Shown piece after piece: positions 1-11,627 of a DNA stretch of 64,000 bases. The stretch's first letter is position 1. The number at the start of each line of letters is the position of its first letter. The notes under the pieces are model-generated. The model worked only from the letters and a program-made list of their open reading frames with translations. It made no database searches and had not been told where the DNA came from. The translations under genes were made by a program, and so were the position numbers. Origin of the DNA: Linum tenue (lineage: Eukaryota > Streptophyta > Magnoliopsida > Malpighiales > Linaceae); NCBI GenBank assembly GCA_946122785.1, contig CAMGYJ010000002.1, forward strand, positions 41,504,495 through 41,568,494. Reading direction: 5' to 3'.

Positions 1-904
1 CTTTTAATAGTTTGAATTATATCGTTGGTGGTTATTTTCGATAATATCGACTTTGCCGTAAGGGGAAATTTTAATCTCTTATAATAGAGATTTCTAGCAC
101 CATAGTCGTGCCTTTTTATTAGTCATTTGCAGGTGCTCATATGGTATGAAAATAATTGAAGGACGTGCAATAATTTTCATCGATCTATCAGGTGATAGTT
201 CGATTTTATTCGCTTCATCAAATTTATGAGATCAATTAAGCATGTTCCGTCAAAGATTGCTAATGCATTTTTCTTTTCTTTGTTGTGGTTTTTGTGGTAC
301 CTCGATACTGGTCATCCGGCATACTTCGTCGAAGGAAACTACACTCGCTAGCGGGACTATCTTGGAGACGTTGGGGTTTTATTTTTGTTTTCCCTGTCAG
401 TGTCGTGTCTTTGCTCCTCGGAGCTTCTTCAGAGCTGCCCAAGTAGTGGCTTAACAAGCTCTTTCATCGTAGTCTGGTTGCATACGGACTATCGTAGTCG
501 GTCTTGTAATCGTGTCGAGTCTTTGTCCCATGCCCTTTGGGCTTGCCTTGAAAAAAAACAAAACAAAACAACACTCTAAAAGCAAAGAAGAAAAACACTT
601 TTTTTATCTCAACTTTTTTGGCGGCAATATAGATCAACCCAAACAAAAATTGGGCGGCAATATAGATCAATACAAATAAAAATTGGGCGGCCTTTTAGAG
701 CAGGAAGGGAGAAGTTGATATATAAAGCAAAAGAAAATTGGGCGGCATTTTGCAATGGGAAGAGAAATTGAGTAACAAAAAAAGACATGAATTATATATA
801 ATAAATTAAACCTTAGTCCTCTAATGTGTGAAGTATAAACTTTCTGTTTAACAAAAGATATTTGAATTAAGGTTCATGAAAATATCAAAATAAGTTCCAT
901 TTAT
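1..904. other. Unassigned AT-rich sequence with a short tandem repeat
   Basis: No convincing gene is visible. Around 240-560 there is a stretch without homology I recognise that ends in an A-rich run (about 551-575), which could be the 3' tail of a degraded LINE, but no reverse transcriptase or RNase H motif is readable. At 620-637 and 653-670 an 18-bp sequence (GGCGGCAATATAGATCAA) is repeated directly with a 33-bp period, and shorter GGGCGGC-containing echoes follow near 686 and 740. The open frames here are short and lack codon structure. Confidence 0.4.
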
Positions 905-976
905 TTAAGAAAATCTCTGCCTCCACGACTCCGACTCGGATTCCCTAGCTGAAATAAAGATCACATCCATTGCCGC

Positions 977-1682
977 TAGGGATGACAACAAAACCCGAAC
1001 CCACTGGTACCCACCCGACCTAACTCGGTCAACGCGGCTAAAATCCGTGTTGATGGATTTTGGACTGGGTTTGGGTTTAAACTCGTTCACTATTCACTGG
1101 GTTGGTTTGGGTTTGGGTTTAGGTAAACCTGACCCATGGGTACCCGGCCACACCCATATAATTAATTTTCTCGGCATATTTAATATTCTAAACAACTAAT
1201 CTTATTTATGTTTGTGAATACATGTCTAATTTTTTCTTTCTAGTTATGTAGAAAGAAGTTGATGTTATCGAGTGGAGAGTGAAAAACTTTATTGAAATGA
1301 AGAAGCTTTCAATTAATCATGTTATTTATGGATAATTTGTGATTTGTTTCAATTGTCTTGAGTTTTCTAGGTTGGTGTTGAACAATTTGTATAGTTAATT
1401 TGTGATTTGCTTAAATTTTATGGAATGGTGCTTTATATGTGGATAATTTTTATTGAGAGAATGATATTTGACTTTAATTTTGATAGGAATTTTTTATTGT
1501 GAATTTTTTATGACAAAAATCCGTGGCTACCCATGAACCCGCGGATATCTAGCGGGTTGGGTTGGGTTTGCGTTTTTGAAATCCAATGGGTTTTACCCCG
1601 GATTTTTTTCACGGATAAACCCATAGGTTTGGGTTTGGCAAAACCCAACCCAACCCGACCCATTGCCAATTTGCCATTCCTA
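977..1682. mobile_element. Non-autonomous hAT element (706 bp) with 8-bp TSD
   Basis: The element begins TAGGGATGACAA and ends with the near-inverted TTGCCATTCCTA. It is flanked by a perfect 8-bp duplication, ATTGCCGC, at 969-976 and 1683-1690. The 8-bp TSD and the TAGGGATGGCAA-type terminus identify the hAT superfamily. The subterminal regions are rich in GGGTTTGGGTT and ACCCGACCC motifs in opposite orientation. There is no transposase, so it depends on an autonomous relative. It is inserted in the end of ORF1 of the plus-strand LINE and shares its terminal motif with the larger element at 2851-10526. Confidence 0.9.
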
Positions 1683-2850
1683 ATTGCCGCTGATATTCAA
1701 CAAAAGAGGAAAAGGAAAGCTAGGTCCAGGTTGGAAATGGAAATGCATAGACTAGGTGATGGGATTGCCCGCCTTCAGCCCCTAGAAATCGGAATTGGTC
1801 TGGTCATTCAAAAAATAGAGGTGGCTACAGTAGTAAATCCGCAAAAATCAACCCTGAAGTAGCAAAATCTGCCAATGGCAACCCCGGATCATGATTCACA
1901 CTATCATCGCTTGGAATGTTCGTGGATTAGGCAGCTCGGATAAATGAGCAAAAATCAAGAGATTGCTGAGGAGATGGAAACCAAATATTGCCGCCCTTAC
2001 TGAAACTAAATGAAAATTGTGTGACCAGTGTTTGATTACTTCTATTAGCGGAAAGAGAGAAATTGACTAGTTTGCCAAGAACTCGACGGGAGCTAGTGGT
2101 GGTATTGCACTCTACTGGGATTCAAATGTAAACAAATGTCTTATGTTTTGGGAAGGAAAATTCAGCCTGGTGGCTCGTCTCCAGATCATCGAAACTGAGG
2201 AGATTATTCTTTACTGGTGGTCTACGTGTCGCAGGCAAAGGATGATAACTCGAGTTTCTTAAAGAAATGGAATTTGTCTGTCACCGCTACCTTGCAGCAC
2301 TATGCATGATTAGAGACTTCAACCTCGTTCGGTCTGGAGATGACTTCATCGGTTTCCCATGGGATGCAAAACTCATGGAAGAACTTAATGGATTCATCAA
2401 CAAGTTTCATCTGGTGGAGCTCCCGCTACAAGGTTCCAAGTTTACATGGAGCAAAGGGAGTGATGCTAAGTCTCTTTCCCGCATTGACAGGGCCTTGGCC
2501 AATGCAAGCTTCGGAGAATTATTCTCCCCAGACGCCCTCGTCGCCCTCAATCGGGTAGAATTAGACCACAATCTGATATGCTTCAATGGGGCAGAATCGA
2601 GGTCTTCCGCCATCCGTGGAGATTCGATAACATGTGTCTAATCGAGGAGAGCTTCCTTCAATTCTTGGTGGGATAGTGGAACGTTCCATTTACCGAAACT
2701 AGCAATTTATTCAGGTTCGGGCAGAAATGTAGACAAGCCAAATTTCTTATCAAAATCTGGAACAAGACACAGTTTGGGAACGTAGAAAGAAAAATAAAAG
2801 AATCTCAGAATCAGAGTGATTGATGAGATCGAAGAGAACGGAGTAGTATC
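1683..2850 (+). pseudogene. LINE-1 type retrotransposon, ORF1 tail and ORF2 endonuclease (segment 1 of 5)
   Basis: ORF2 opens at 1891 with a typical plant LINE start (MIHTIIAWNVRGLGS), the first strand of an apurinic-like endonuclease. Around 2290-2580 the reading continues with a DFNLVRSGDD block, ELPLQGSKFTWS and SRIDRALAN, and an LDHNLI motif in place of SDH; these are the C-terminal endonuclease signatures. The linker to the reverse transcriptase (KIWNKTQFGNVERKI) follows near 2745-2800. In-frame stops and frameshifts occur throughout, so no functional protein is made. The bases before 1891 probably encode the end of ORF1. The LINE is interrupted at 2850 by the hAT nest and resumes at 10527. 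Confidence 0.85.
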
Positions 2851-2858
2851 TAGGGATG

Positions 2859-5800
2859 GAGTGGCGTAGCCAGGAATTATACCAAGGTGGTGCAAAAAAA
2901 AAAAAACACATAACTTATATTAATTTTTTACAATGAACCACGACGTGTTTTCATAGTCTGGAAAGTATCTAAAATACATTCATCATCCAAACTATCAAGG
3001 ATGTCACTCTCAATGTAACCAACCAAAAAATCATTCATGACATCATCACTCATTCTATTGCGAAGTGTGTTCTTCACATAGTTCATTGCAGAAAATGCTC
3101 TTTCAACGCTTGCCGTGGCAACAGGAAGCAACAATGCCAATTTCAGAAGTCGATAGACTAATGGAAACACTCGATGTTTCTTTTATGCAACCATTTCTCT
3201 AGAAAGTTCAGCAATTTCCTTTAATCATGCAAACCTCTGAACTGTCTTAATATCATATATATAAGCATCAAGTTGATGAGGACCAAGATGTAAAATATCA
3301 TGTTTGGAGAACTCAGTAGGATAAAAAGTAGCAAGCTTCACCTACTTGTCCTTGTCAAAGTCAACAAACAAATCGTCTGGATTTAAGCATGCCACACAAC
3401 ATAGTAAATCTGTGTTTATCTCATCAAAGCGACTATTTAGCTCTTGTAACTGCATATCCACGGCTGTATAAAATAACTCAACCTTGTAGTGATGGAGATT
3501 GGTGATTTACTGAGCATTTCTCCTTGGTCTCCATAGTGGAAAGTATACATCATCCATGTTGACAATGGGAAGAGATTCCTTGTTGCAAAATGAAACCACA
3601 CTATCAAGAAGAGAATCTCATCCTTTATCCCTCATTTCATGTAATCTAAACTTTGACCCACGAACAAGGTGCATAGCATTCACTATGTCCTGGTCTTTCC
3701 TTTGCAAAGTTGAAGACAAATCACTGGTAATGGCAAGCACTTCAATCATCATTTTCATGATGAATACAAAATCAAAGTTTTGGACTAACCTCAACAAGCA
3801 AGATGCATCGGCTTTTGCATCAGAATTTCCCTCCCATTTGATGGTATCCAAACAATCAATAACAGAAGAATATATCCTACTCAAGTTAAGGAGTGTGTCA
3901 AAGTGTGATCCCCAACGAGTATCACAAGGCCTTTTGAGGCCAACTTCTTGATCCAACCCTCGCCCAGTCTCAAGTTCACCATGATATAAAGCCTCAACAA
4001 CTTTAGCAGCTTGACATTCTCGAATTTTGTCCATTCGTTTACACGATCCTCCAACCAAATTAATCAAGTCACTCACAGCCTTAAAGAAGCCACCAATGTC
4101 ACCATGATGTCTAGCAACTGCAACAAGAGTTAACTGAAGTTGATGAGCAAAACAATGAACATAATATGCTGATGAATTTTCTGCCAAAATCAAAGTCTAT
4201 AGTCCATTGATTTCCCCACTCATATTGCTTGCCCCATCATAGCCTTGTCCTCTTATTTTTGACAAGCTCAACCCATTTGTCACAAGCATTGATTCAATTT
4301 CCATCTTAAGAGTCAATGCTTTTGTATCTGCAACATGGGAAATCCCAAGAAACCTCTCCATCACATATCCTTCTTCATTTACATATCGCAACACAATAGC
4401 TATTTGCTCTTTGATTGATGTATCACGAGCTTCATCCACCAAAATAGAAAAAACATCATCACCAATGTCGCATATGATTTGCTTGGTTACTTCAGTTGCA
4501 ATTGCATGTACAATATCCTTTTGTATGTCTGGAGAAGTCATTTGAAGGTTCTTGGGAGCATTTCTCAACACAACACGTTCCACATCTTTTCTACCACGAG
4601 CATGAAATTTCAGAAGTTCAATAAAATTTCCTCTATTCTTTGAACACTCTGATTCATCATGTCCATGAAGTGCTTGCCCTTGGCGTACACAATGTCTGAT
4701 GCAGTCAATTGAAGCTTGCAAACGAATTTTATAATCCATCTTTGCTTGATCTGATTGTTTAAATAAAGAAACTCCAATGCTTTGAGACTGCTTCAACAAG
4801 TCCTCACATTTTCTCACAGCTTTGTTGTGTTCACTATTGACATGTCCAACATGCTTCCCAAGACCCTCATCTCCTCTATTCCAAGCTCTAAAGGCCTTAG
4901 AAATGAAAGAAGCACCTCCACCCTTCTTACCATCATCGCTCCTAAACAAATAGCAATGCAAACAATATGCAGCATCCTTTGCAATACTATATTCCAACCA
5001 ATGATATTTTTTGTACCAAGAAGACTTAAAGCTTCGCAAGGTTCCCCCTATATCTCTAGATGGAAAAGCATGATCAGGTTGACAAACACCTTTTTGAAGA
5101 TAATGTCTTCTAATCATATCTTGAACATTAGGATGAAATAGTGCTACTTGTTCTCTTAACCCCGGATCAGCTTTCAAAGAGTTCACATCAAGTTCATTCT
5201 CTCTAGATGCAATGCTAGTCATAGAGTGATTTACCGAGAGAGGTTGTGACATTGATGGCGTAGAAGGAGTTGAATTGGAATCCTGTCCATGTGCTAATGA
5301 ATTCAATCCACTATTTTCACCTTCAGGAGTATTCGTGGTTATTCGAGGCTTCTTTGGATAATACCTCTCCATAATAGCAAATCTACAAATTCAAAACCAA
5401 AGTACACAATAAATCAAATAGGATATTTGACACATAATCAAACAATAAATCAAAAATATGCTCTCAGCCAATAAATCAATTCTCTGTTATAGATTCCCAA
5501 TCCATACAGCCAACTCTAAAACCTAATTCTCAATAACTAAACTAAAACCAACTCTAAAACTCTAAAACTCTGCTCGAAAATCTCATGGACATAATTAAAC
5601 AAATAAAGTTGGAATCTTTCGACAAAACCCAGTTCATATAAAACCCTAACTCCCTCAATCAAATCCATTTGGCTCCCTCCGCTCCTTCAACAGACAAGCA
5701 TCATTACACTAACCCAACAAAGAAACAAGAAAGAAAACAACTCTTTGACAGAAAATTCCCCCTTTCCTCTTTACACTAATCTCATGAACACTCACCAATG

Positions 5801-6256
5801 AGAGGAATTGGAGTCGGAATTGGAGTTGAAGATAGAGACTATGCAAGATACGGTGGTTGACGATGGTCACTCGAGCAACCAGCGGAGGAATGAACGAGTT
5901 GAGCCTTGAGGGAGGAGCGCCATTTTTGCTTCGTACAGGGGAGAGGGCCGACTTCGTACAGGGGAGAGGGACGAGGAAGATTGGCAGTAGTAGAATTAGG
6001 GTTCGGATGGGGAAATAAACGAGGTCGTTTAAATTTAAGTAAACTAACATGTTACAAAATGATAAAATAAGTTAAATGCTAATAGTGACACGACAAGGAG
6101 TAAGTGGCGTGATGGCTGAAGCTGTTTGCGGATTAAGGGAGGTCACCATTTCGAAACTCCATTATAGCAGGTGTAATATATATATTTTTTAGCTGGGCCT
6201 TGCCAGCCCAAGGGGGTGCAGCCGACCTCCCTTGGGTGGCTGTGCCTCCGCCACTG
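2859..6256 (-). mobile_element. Autonomous-type hAT transposon (TTF zinc finger/DUF4371 class), decayed
   Basis: Terminal repeats are GAGTGGCGTAGCCAGG on the left and the inverse of CAGTGGCGGAGGCACAG on the right. The 8-bp TSD is TAGGGATG at 2851-2858 and 6257-6264. This TSD is the terminal octamer of the host hAT element, so the target was another transposon's end. The element carries one long minus-strand transposase frame (2928-5372), and the right-hand 0.9 kb (5373-6256) would be promoter and 5' leader. About 3.4 kb is a usual size for this class. Confidence 0.9.
2928..5372 (-). pseudogene. hAT transposase pseudogene, DUF4371 plus hAT C-terminal dimerisation domain
   Basis: The frame starts at 5372 and stays in register for 815 codons to 2928. 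In order it shows a TTF-type zinc-finger region (SWYKKYHWLEYS, AYCLHCYLF; about residues 115-145), a DUF4371 block (FSILVDEARDTSIKEQ, RGQGYDGASNMSG), YYVHCFAHQLQLTLV, and a C-terminal dimerisation domain (ATASVERAFSAMNYVK) near residue 750. This class resembles plant zinc finger MYM-type protein 1-like transposases. Six in-frame stop codons interrupt it: complement of 4197-4199, 3618-3620, 3507-3509, 3342-3344, 3225-3227 and 3183-3185. There is no net frameshift, and family residues continue on both sides of each stop. The gene is therefore recently dead and could not supply transposase. Confidence 0.92.
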
Positions 6257-8171
6257 TAGGGATGGCAAATTACCCACCCATGGGTAATTATACCCAAACC
6301 CAAGTAGACCCATTGATAATGGGTTGGGTATGGGTGAAGTGCATATGGATTTGGGGGTTTATAGATGGGTTTGGGTAATGTATGAATATTGCTTCCATAA
6401 TCTAAATGGGTATGGGTTGGATATGGATATCCATTTACTTGAGGGTGTTTTAACTACACATGTAAAAATTGGACCTATTTGTAAAACTTTAAAAGTTTAG
6501 GTACCAAAATGTAAGACCAAAAAAATTAGGTACCAAAACGTAATTTTCCATCGATATTTTGAGGACTTATATGAAAAAAAAATTAGTACTAAATATGCAT
6601 TCTTTAAAATATAAAAGCTGGGTACACTTTATTGGCCCAATTTCTGTGCCACTGTTTCACTCTCTGTCGTTTAGTGAAAAAACATGTCTTTAACCTGAGA
6701 ACCTCCTCAGTCCTCACAGCCAGCTCCGGGTGAAATTTTTTCCAGTTTCCGTCTCCCAAATCGGCTACACCTCGCCTCTGTCGAATCAACTGGGCACGCT
6801 TTCCATATACCTATGAGGCTATGAGCTATTCTAGCGTAAGGACCTTCCCCTACACAGCTTCCACTTCTGTTTGCTTTAAGCTTTCACTCCCTCAAAACTC
6901 AACAGTAAACAGCTTCCTCTTCCACCCGGCCATGTCTGCCGTACCCCACCCATGCTTCACCTTTCAGCCCAAAAATCCGGAAGCCCACGTCGTTTTTCGT
7001 CATCTTACCACTCCAATTTGCTTCTTGAGGTTGTAAGCTCCTCAGAACTGCTATCGCACGCCACCGCCCATGTTCTCTGTAGTCCTCACCTCACTCTTCT
7101 GGTTTGAGAGAGCGCTTCTCTTCTCTGACCCGCCCATCTCTTCTCCGACTCGCCCATTTCAGTTACAGTTGCAGCTCATATTGGATTCATAGATGCAACA
7201 AATCCCCGTCGTCAGAAGAAGAATAATAAGGAGATGAGAAGGAAGACGACGAAGGGAAAAATCGATCTCTCTCTTACCTTGATGTGGTTTCGATTCATCC
7301 CCATCTATTCTATTTCTTACCGCTATTTCAGTCCGCCGGTTTTCCTCAGCTACTCACTCTCTCTCTCTCTTTGTGTTCTGAATTTTAGGATTCTGGTCCA
7401 TTTGGAATCTGTGTTTGATCTATTCCTCTGTTTATGTCGAGCCTCTTATCCAGCTCAGCAAGAAATTGCAAGAAGGCTAAATGGGTGTGAAAGAAGATGC
7501 AAGCGCACAGAATCGACAGGATTTGGTTTTCCATTTTTTAAAAGCTTTCACCTTTTCGTTGTTCATCTGAATGCAATGGTTCTATGTTGGGTTATTAAAG
7601 CTTTACTTGCTTCAGTGAGAAATATTGGCCAGAATCAAGCCATCAAGATGCATTTATAATGTAAACTTCGATTCTGTTGTTAAACCTTTCAATTCTTTCC
7701 ATCGTCGACTGTTACAGTCGTAGTTCCTCCTTAAATTATTTGATGGGGTTCCACTTTTGAGTTGCTAAGTTGCTTCTGTCTCCTTTCTTAATATCACCCA
7801 CCATCTGTTGAGAATCCCCAACAACACAGAATATGCATGTGTTCTTTTTAATCTCTATTCCCTTGAGTCCATTTGTAATTGACAATAGTTTGATGATTAT
7901 TGTAGTGTGAGACTTAGTGCAAAGCTTTCAGTGGGAACTCAAGATCTTTTCATTGGGAAAATGTCAGTGGTTAGAAACAAATGGGAACTCAAGCACAACT
8001 TGGTAATGCGTTCCAGTCCCAGCCTCAAGCTAGGCAGACTCCACTTGCTGGCAATTAGGAAGGAACAACCTAAACTACTTGGTAGCAAATCTCATTTCAG
8101 AAGAGAGAACATGAAGGCCATTTTACTGGTAAGCTTCCCATCTATATGCTTCGTTTCCACCAAAAGTTACA

Positions 8172-8208
8172 TCTCCTCCTCCTCCTCCTCCTCCTCCTCC
8201 TCCTCCTC
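8172..8208 (+). repeat. (TCC)n microsatellite
   Basis: About twelve uninterrupted TCC units lie inside the Helitron-like element, at the end of a short open frame that reads poly-serine. No gene product is supported. Confidence 0.9.
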
Positions 8209-8976
8209 AAGAAACTAACCTCACTTGCCAATCAGAACCTATTCTTCGGTGGAATTGACATTGCTGATATTTTCAAGTTTCGGCAGCTCTAGCATTTCTT
8301 CTGAATGTTGTCATTGTACCTCTCGATAGTAGAACATTACTTCTGCACAATGGTATGTTGACCTCCTGTTATCATTTTACAATTTGGATAACAAACTAGA
8401 TCTTAGTACTGCAATTGCCAATGACCTGTTATCGTTATTTAAAGTCACTTTTCTTTCATATGAATCAAAGAACCATATGTGTATGTTAGTCTCCGTTTTT
8501 TCAATAGATTTTCGATCCCTTAATAATGAGGTGAGCCAAAGAACTCTCCAAATAGACGTGAACTTCGGTTTTATTAAAGTATGCGTGTATAGATTTGTCA
8601 AGCCAATGAATATACATGTTTATGCCTGTTAGTGCTCTCACTTTAACCACATCTATTTGTTAAACTTGCAAATGAATGTGACTGATAATATGTCCTTCCA
8701 CGATCTGCAATGCTGCAGGTTTGTACTCTATTTGACCAACACTGATGGAAGCTGTTTGTTGATCCCCATCAGCATCCATGGAGACTTGCAAGAGCAGCTG
8801 ATTCAGTTTCATGCACTGCAACTTCACTGTATGAACTTATACTTTAGTTTTATGCACTTAACTTCACAATCTAATTCAGTTCTTTCACACTTGCAAAGCA
8901 GCTGAAAATGACATCGAGTGCCTCAAATTGGTTTCTCCCGAGCAGCCCGTAAGAGGTCATAAATAATGCTACGTTT

Positions 8977-9058
8977 GAAGAAGAAGAAGAAGAAGAAGAA
9001 GAAGAAGAAGAAGAAGAAGAAGAAGAAGAAGAAGAAGAAGAAGAAGAAGAAGAAGAAA
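8977..9058 (+). repeat. (GAA)n microsatellite
   Basis: About 27 near-perfect GAA units lie inside the Helitron-like element. Read on the minus strand they give poly-serine, which is a shadow of the repeat and not a protein. Confidence 0.95.
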
Positions 9059-10526
9059 ACACTTATTGATCTCTCTTTCTGTATCACTCTTCCACTACAA
9101 ACTAAAGAGGTATGGTTACGGCTTTAATCATTGGTTAGGATTACTATCAGTCTTCTGTTCAATCCTAACTAATGCTTCTTTTTTGGGTCCCTTCTTTCTG
9201 CTCTCTTCCAATTCCATCCGATTATGGCTCACCATGAGTACACATACAGGTTATCTTCAAACTGTTGTTACTACTTGAAGGTTTTAACTTGAGTGCTAAC
9301 TGTTCCATCTAATCCATAGGTTGGAAAAGGCAGAAATGTAGGTCTGTTGGCCTGTTTTCGAAACTCAAAACTTGGAGAACAATGTTATCTTTTCGTAGAG
9401 GGTGAGTTAAGCTATGGAGCGGGTGAGTTGCACAAATGCTAAGTTGCTTACATCAATATGTGTATTTATCAATATGTGTATTTAATGGCATGATTTGGTT
9501 AGGAGTTTTCTATTCCATGGAAATGAGGGTCTGAGAAGCAAAGGGTTCTTGGATTACTTTCCGGAGTAGCAGTTGCGGGATGGGACTGTGAACTAGAAAC
9601 GAAGCATATTGGGTTGTCGTTCGAAAACCGCCCCTGGATGCAAGGGGAGAATGCATTGCAAACAACTTAATTAGAGTATACGGCTACGAGAGATTTTGTA
9701 GATGGAAACCAGTTCTGACTTTTCTTCTACCACAAAATGGCCATGGATTTTGGTTAATTATATTTAGTTCAATCTACAGCTTGGGAAAGAAGCTAGGAAA
9801 ATTGGACTGTGTTTCTCTTATGCCAAGGCTGAATGCCTTATTGCTACGAGAAACATGCATTAACGCTTACCTTCGCCACCATGGACGCACTTTAAACCCC
9901 GCTTGTCCTTTTATGGTGTGTAGATTTTTATATGTGCGGATGTAACCCATAACAAATTTTACTCAAAATCTAAATAGCCGCTTTTGATGTTTTATGTACA
10001 CTTTAGATACTACTGCTACAACAATTATTGTCTTTCATAAGACATAGAAAACGATTGACAAATCAATTTTGAGAAGGCATTTGCATTTTACTTTCGCTTT
10101 TAGAATGTGGAGCTCATTGGTAACATGTAGGATCATCATGCTAATTAACTATGGAACTCAAGATACACCACACTTACCACTTACAATACTCTGAAACCCA
10201 TACAATTCCCAACAATAAAACAATCCCAGTTCGTTGTCACCTAAACTACCCACCATACGATCATGCTTCTTTAATTTTAGTTCCCGCGGCGTAGCAGCGG
10301 GTATTGATTCTAGTATCTATTAAGTTTGGGTATCAAACTGTAATTTGTATTTGGGCATGGGTACAACCCAAATCCATTTGATATAAACCCAACTCAACCC
10401 AAAGTAAATGGGTATGGGTACAAACTCATCAAACTCTACCCATATCCATCTATTTGGATTTCATACCCAACCCAATTGGGTTGGATCGTAAGAAACCCAT
10501 GGGTATGGGCAAAGTTGCCATCCCTA

Positions 10527-11627
10527 GTAGTATCTGATGTAGCCTCGGCAGAAAGGGGACTTTTCATATGTGAACTGGAGAAGGTACTGATCATGGTGGA
10601 GATCTTATGGCGGCAAAAATCCCGGGAAATATGGCTCCAAGTTGGAGATAAAAACATGACATTTTTCACATAATGGCAAAGCACAACGAGGAAGAATAAG
10701 ATTATGAGGATCAACAGTGGTGGAAGGTTGATCGAAGATGAAAATGAGATTAAGGTGTCTATTTCTCAACATTTCCAATCGAAGTTTGCTGAGGAAATAA
10801 GCAGCCGGCCCTTCCCCCAACAATTATAGACCTGGTGGCTCGATCACTCTGGAAGATAGTTAATCACTTGTTAAGCCATTCTCTGAAGGAGAAGTTTGGA
10901 GGGCCATTTGTCAATTCAATGGGAACAAGGCCCCGGGTCCGGACGGGTATACTTTAGAATTCTTCAAAAAAGTTTGGAACTTGCTTAAATCCATTGATGA
11001 CTGTCTTCACAGAGACGCTACGCCAATCAGTGGAACACTCGTTCATATGCCTATTTCCTAAGAAGGAAGTGGCCGAATCGGTGAATGATTTCCGGCCAAT
11101 AAGCTTTGTAGGAAGCCTCAATAAAATCATCTCTAAGGTAATCTTCAATAGAGTTCAACCTCTCATCCAATCCATCATTTCAGATTTTCAATTCGCTGGG
11201 AAAGGGGTAGAGTGATTCAGGAATCATGTCTAATTGCAAGCAAAGTAATCGACAGCCGCAGACAAAGTGGGGTGCCTGGTCTTGTCATTAAGCTGAACAT
11301 AGAGAAGGCCTTCGATACTATATGCTGGGATCGCATCCTGAAGGTGCAGGTTTGCATTCAAGATTCCTAGAATGGCTCAAAGACCTAGTATCCTCCATGA
11401 AGCTCTCTTTATTGGTCAACGGTGATGCCACTGTTTCTTTGGGATGAACAGAGGACTCAAGCAAGGTGACCCCTTGTCGCCGTTCCTATTTAACGCAGGG
11501 ATGGACATGCTCTCTTTCATTCTCTGCGAAATCAGAAGGGCTGGATACATTACTCGGTTTTTTGCAGATGAAACGGGACGGCTGGGAGAAGTTTCACATT
11601 TATTATAATGCCAATGATGAAATCATA
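10527..11627 (+). pseudogene. LINE ORF2 reverse transcriptase, fingers and palm (segment 2 of 5)
   Basis: This continues the LINE cut at 2850. Readable blocks are SREIWLQVGDKNMTFF near 10620, the finger motif NKAPGPDGYTLEFFKK near 10930-10975, and FRPISFVGSLNKIISKVI near 11090-11145, which matches the RPISL..VYK..K block of plant LINE reverse transcriptases. Later come KLNIEKAFDT-type palm residues near 11290 and LSFILCEIRRAGYI near 11512. Several frameshifts and stops separate these blocks. The segment ends at 11627, close to where the catalytic YADD box should be, because a Mutator-like element inserted there. Confidence 0.88.

Larger units (their letters stand above)
6601..10313 (+). mobile_element. 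Non-autonomous Helitron-like element
   Basis: The right end has the classical Helitron 3' structure: a hairpin at 10283-10301 (CCCGCGGC, loop GTA, GCAGCGGG with one mismatch), nine bases later the terminal CTAG at 10310-10313, and a following T. The proposed left end is TCTTTAAAATATAAAAGC at 6601, which resembles plant Helitron 5' ends, but the exact first base is uncertain because the preceding base is T rather than A. There is no Rep/helicase frame. The interior (about 6.8-9.9 kb) looks like captured genic DNA: C/T-rich leader-like sequence near 7.05-7.2 kb and splice-like signals, with no product I can recognise. Confidence 0.7.
2851..10526. mobile_element. Outer hAT element, itself interrupted by a second hAT and a Helitron-like element
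   Basis: A perfect 8-bp TSD, GTAGTATC, lies at 2843-2850 and 10527-10534. The right terminus reads GTTGCCATCCCTA. The left terminus, TAGGGATGGCAA, was split when another hAT inserted: the first eight bases remain at 2851-2858 and the rest continues from 6257. Sequence next to both ends is rich in ACCCATGGGT-type motifs. The non-nested remainder is about 550 bp (6257-6600 and 10314-10526) with no transposase, so the original insertion was a small non-autonomous element. It interrupts LINE ORF2 between the endonuclease and reverse transcriptase. Confidence 0.88.

Noticed and set aside
8976..9058. CRISPR-like or regulatory repeat array
   Set aside because: It is a simple trinucleotide repeat without spacers, in a eukaryotic genome.
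8871..9062. Poly-serine open frame
   Set aside because: Produced entirely by the GAA microsatellite.
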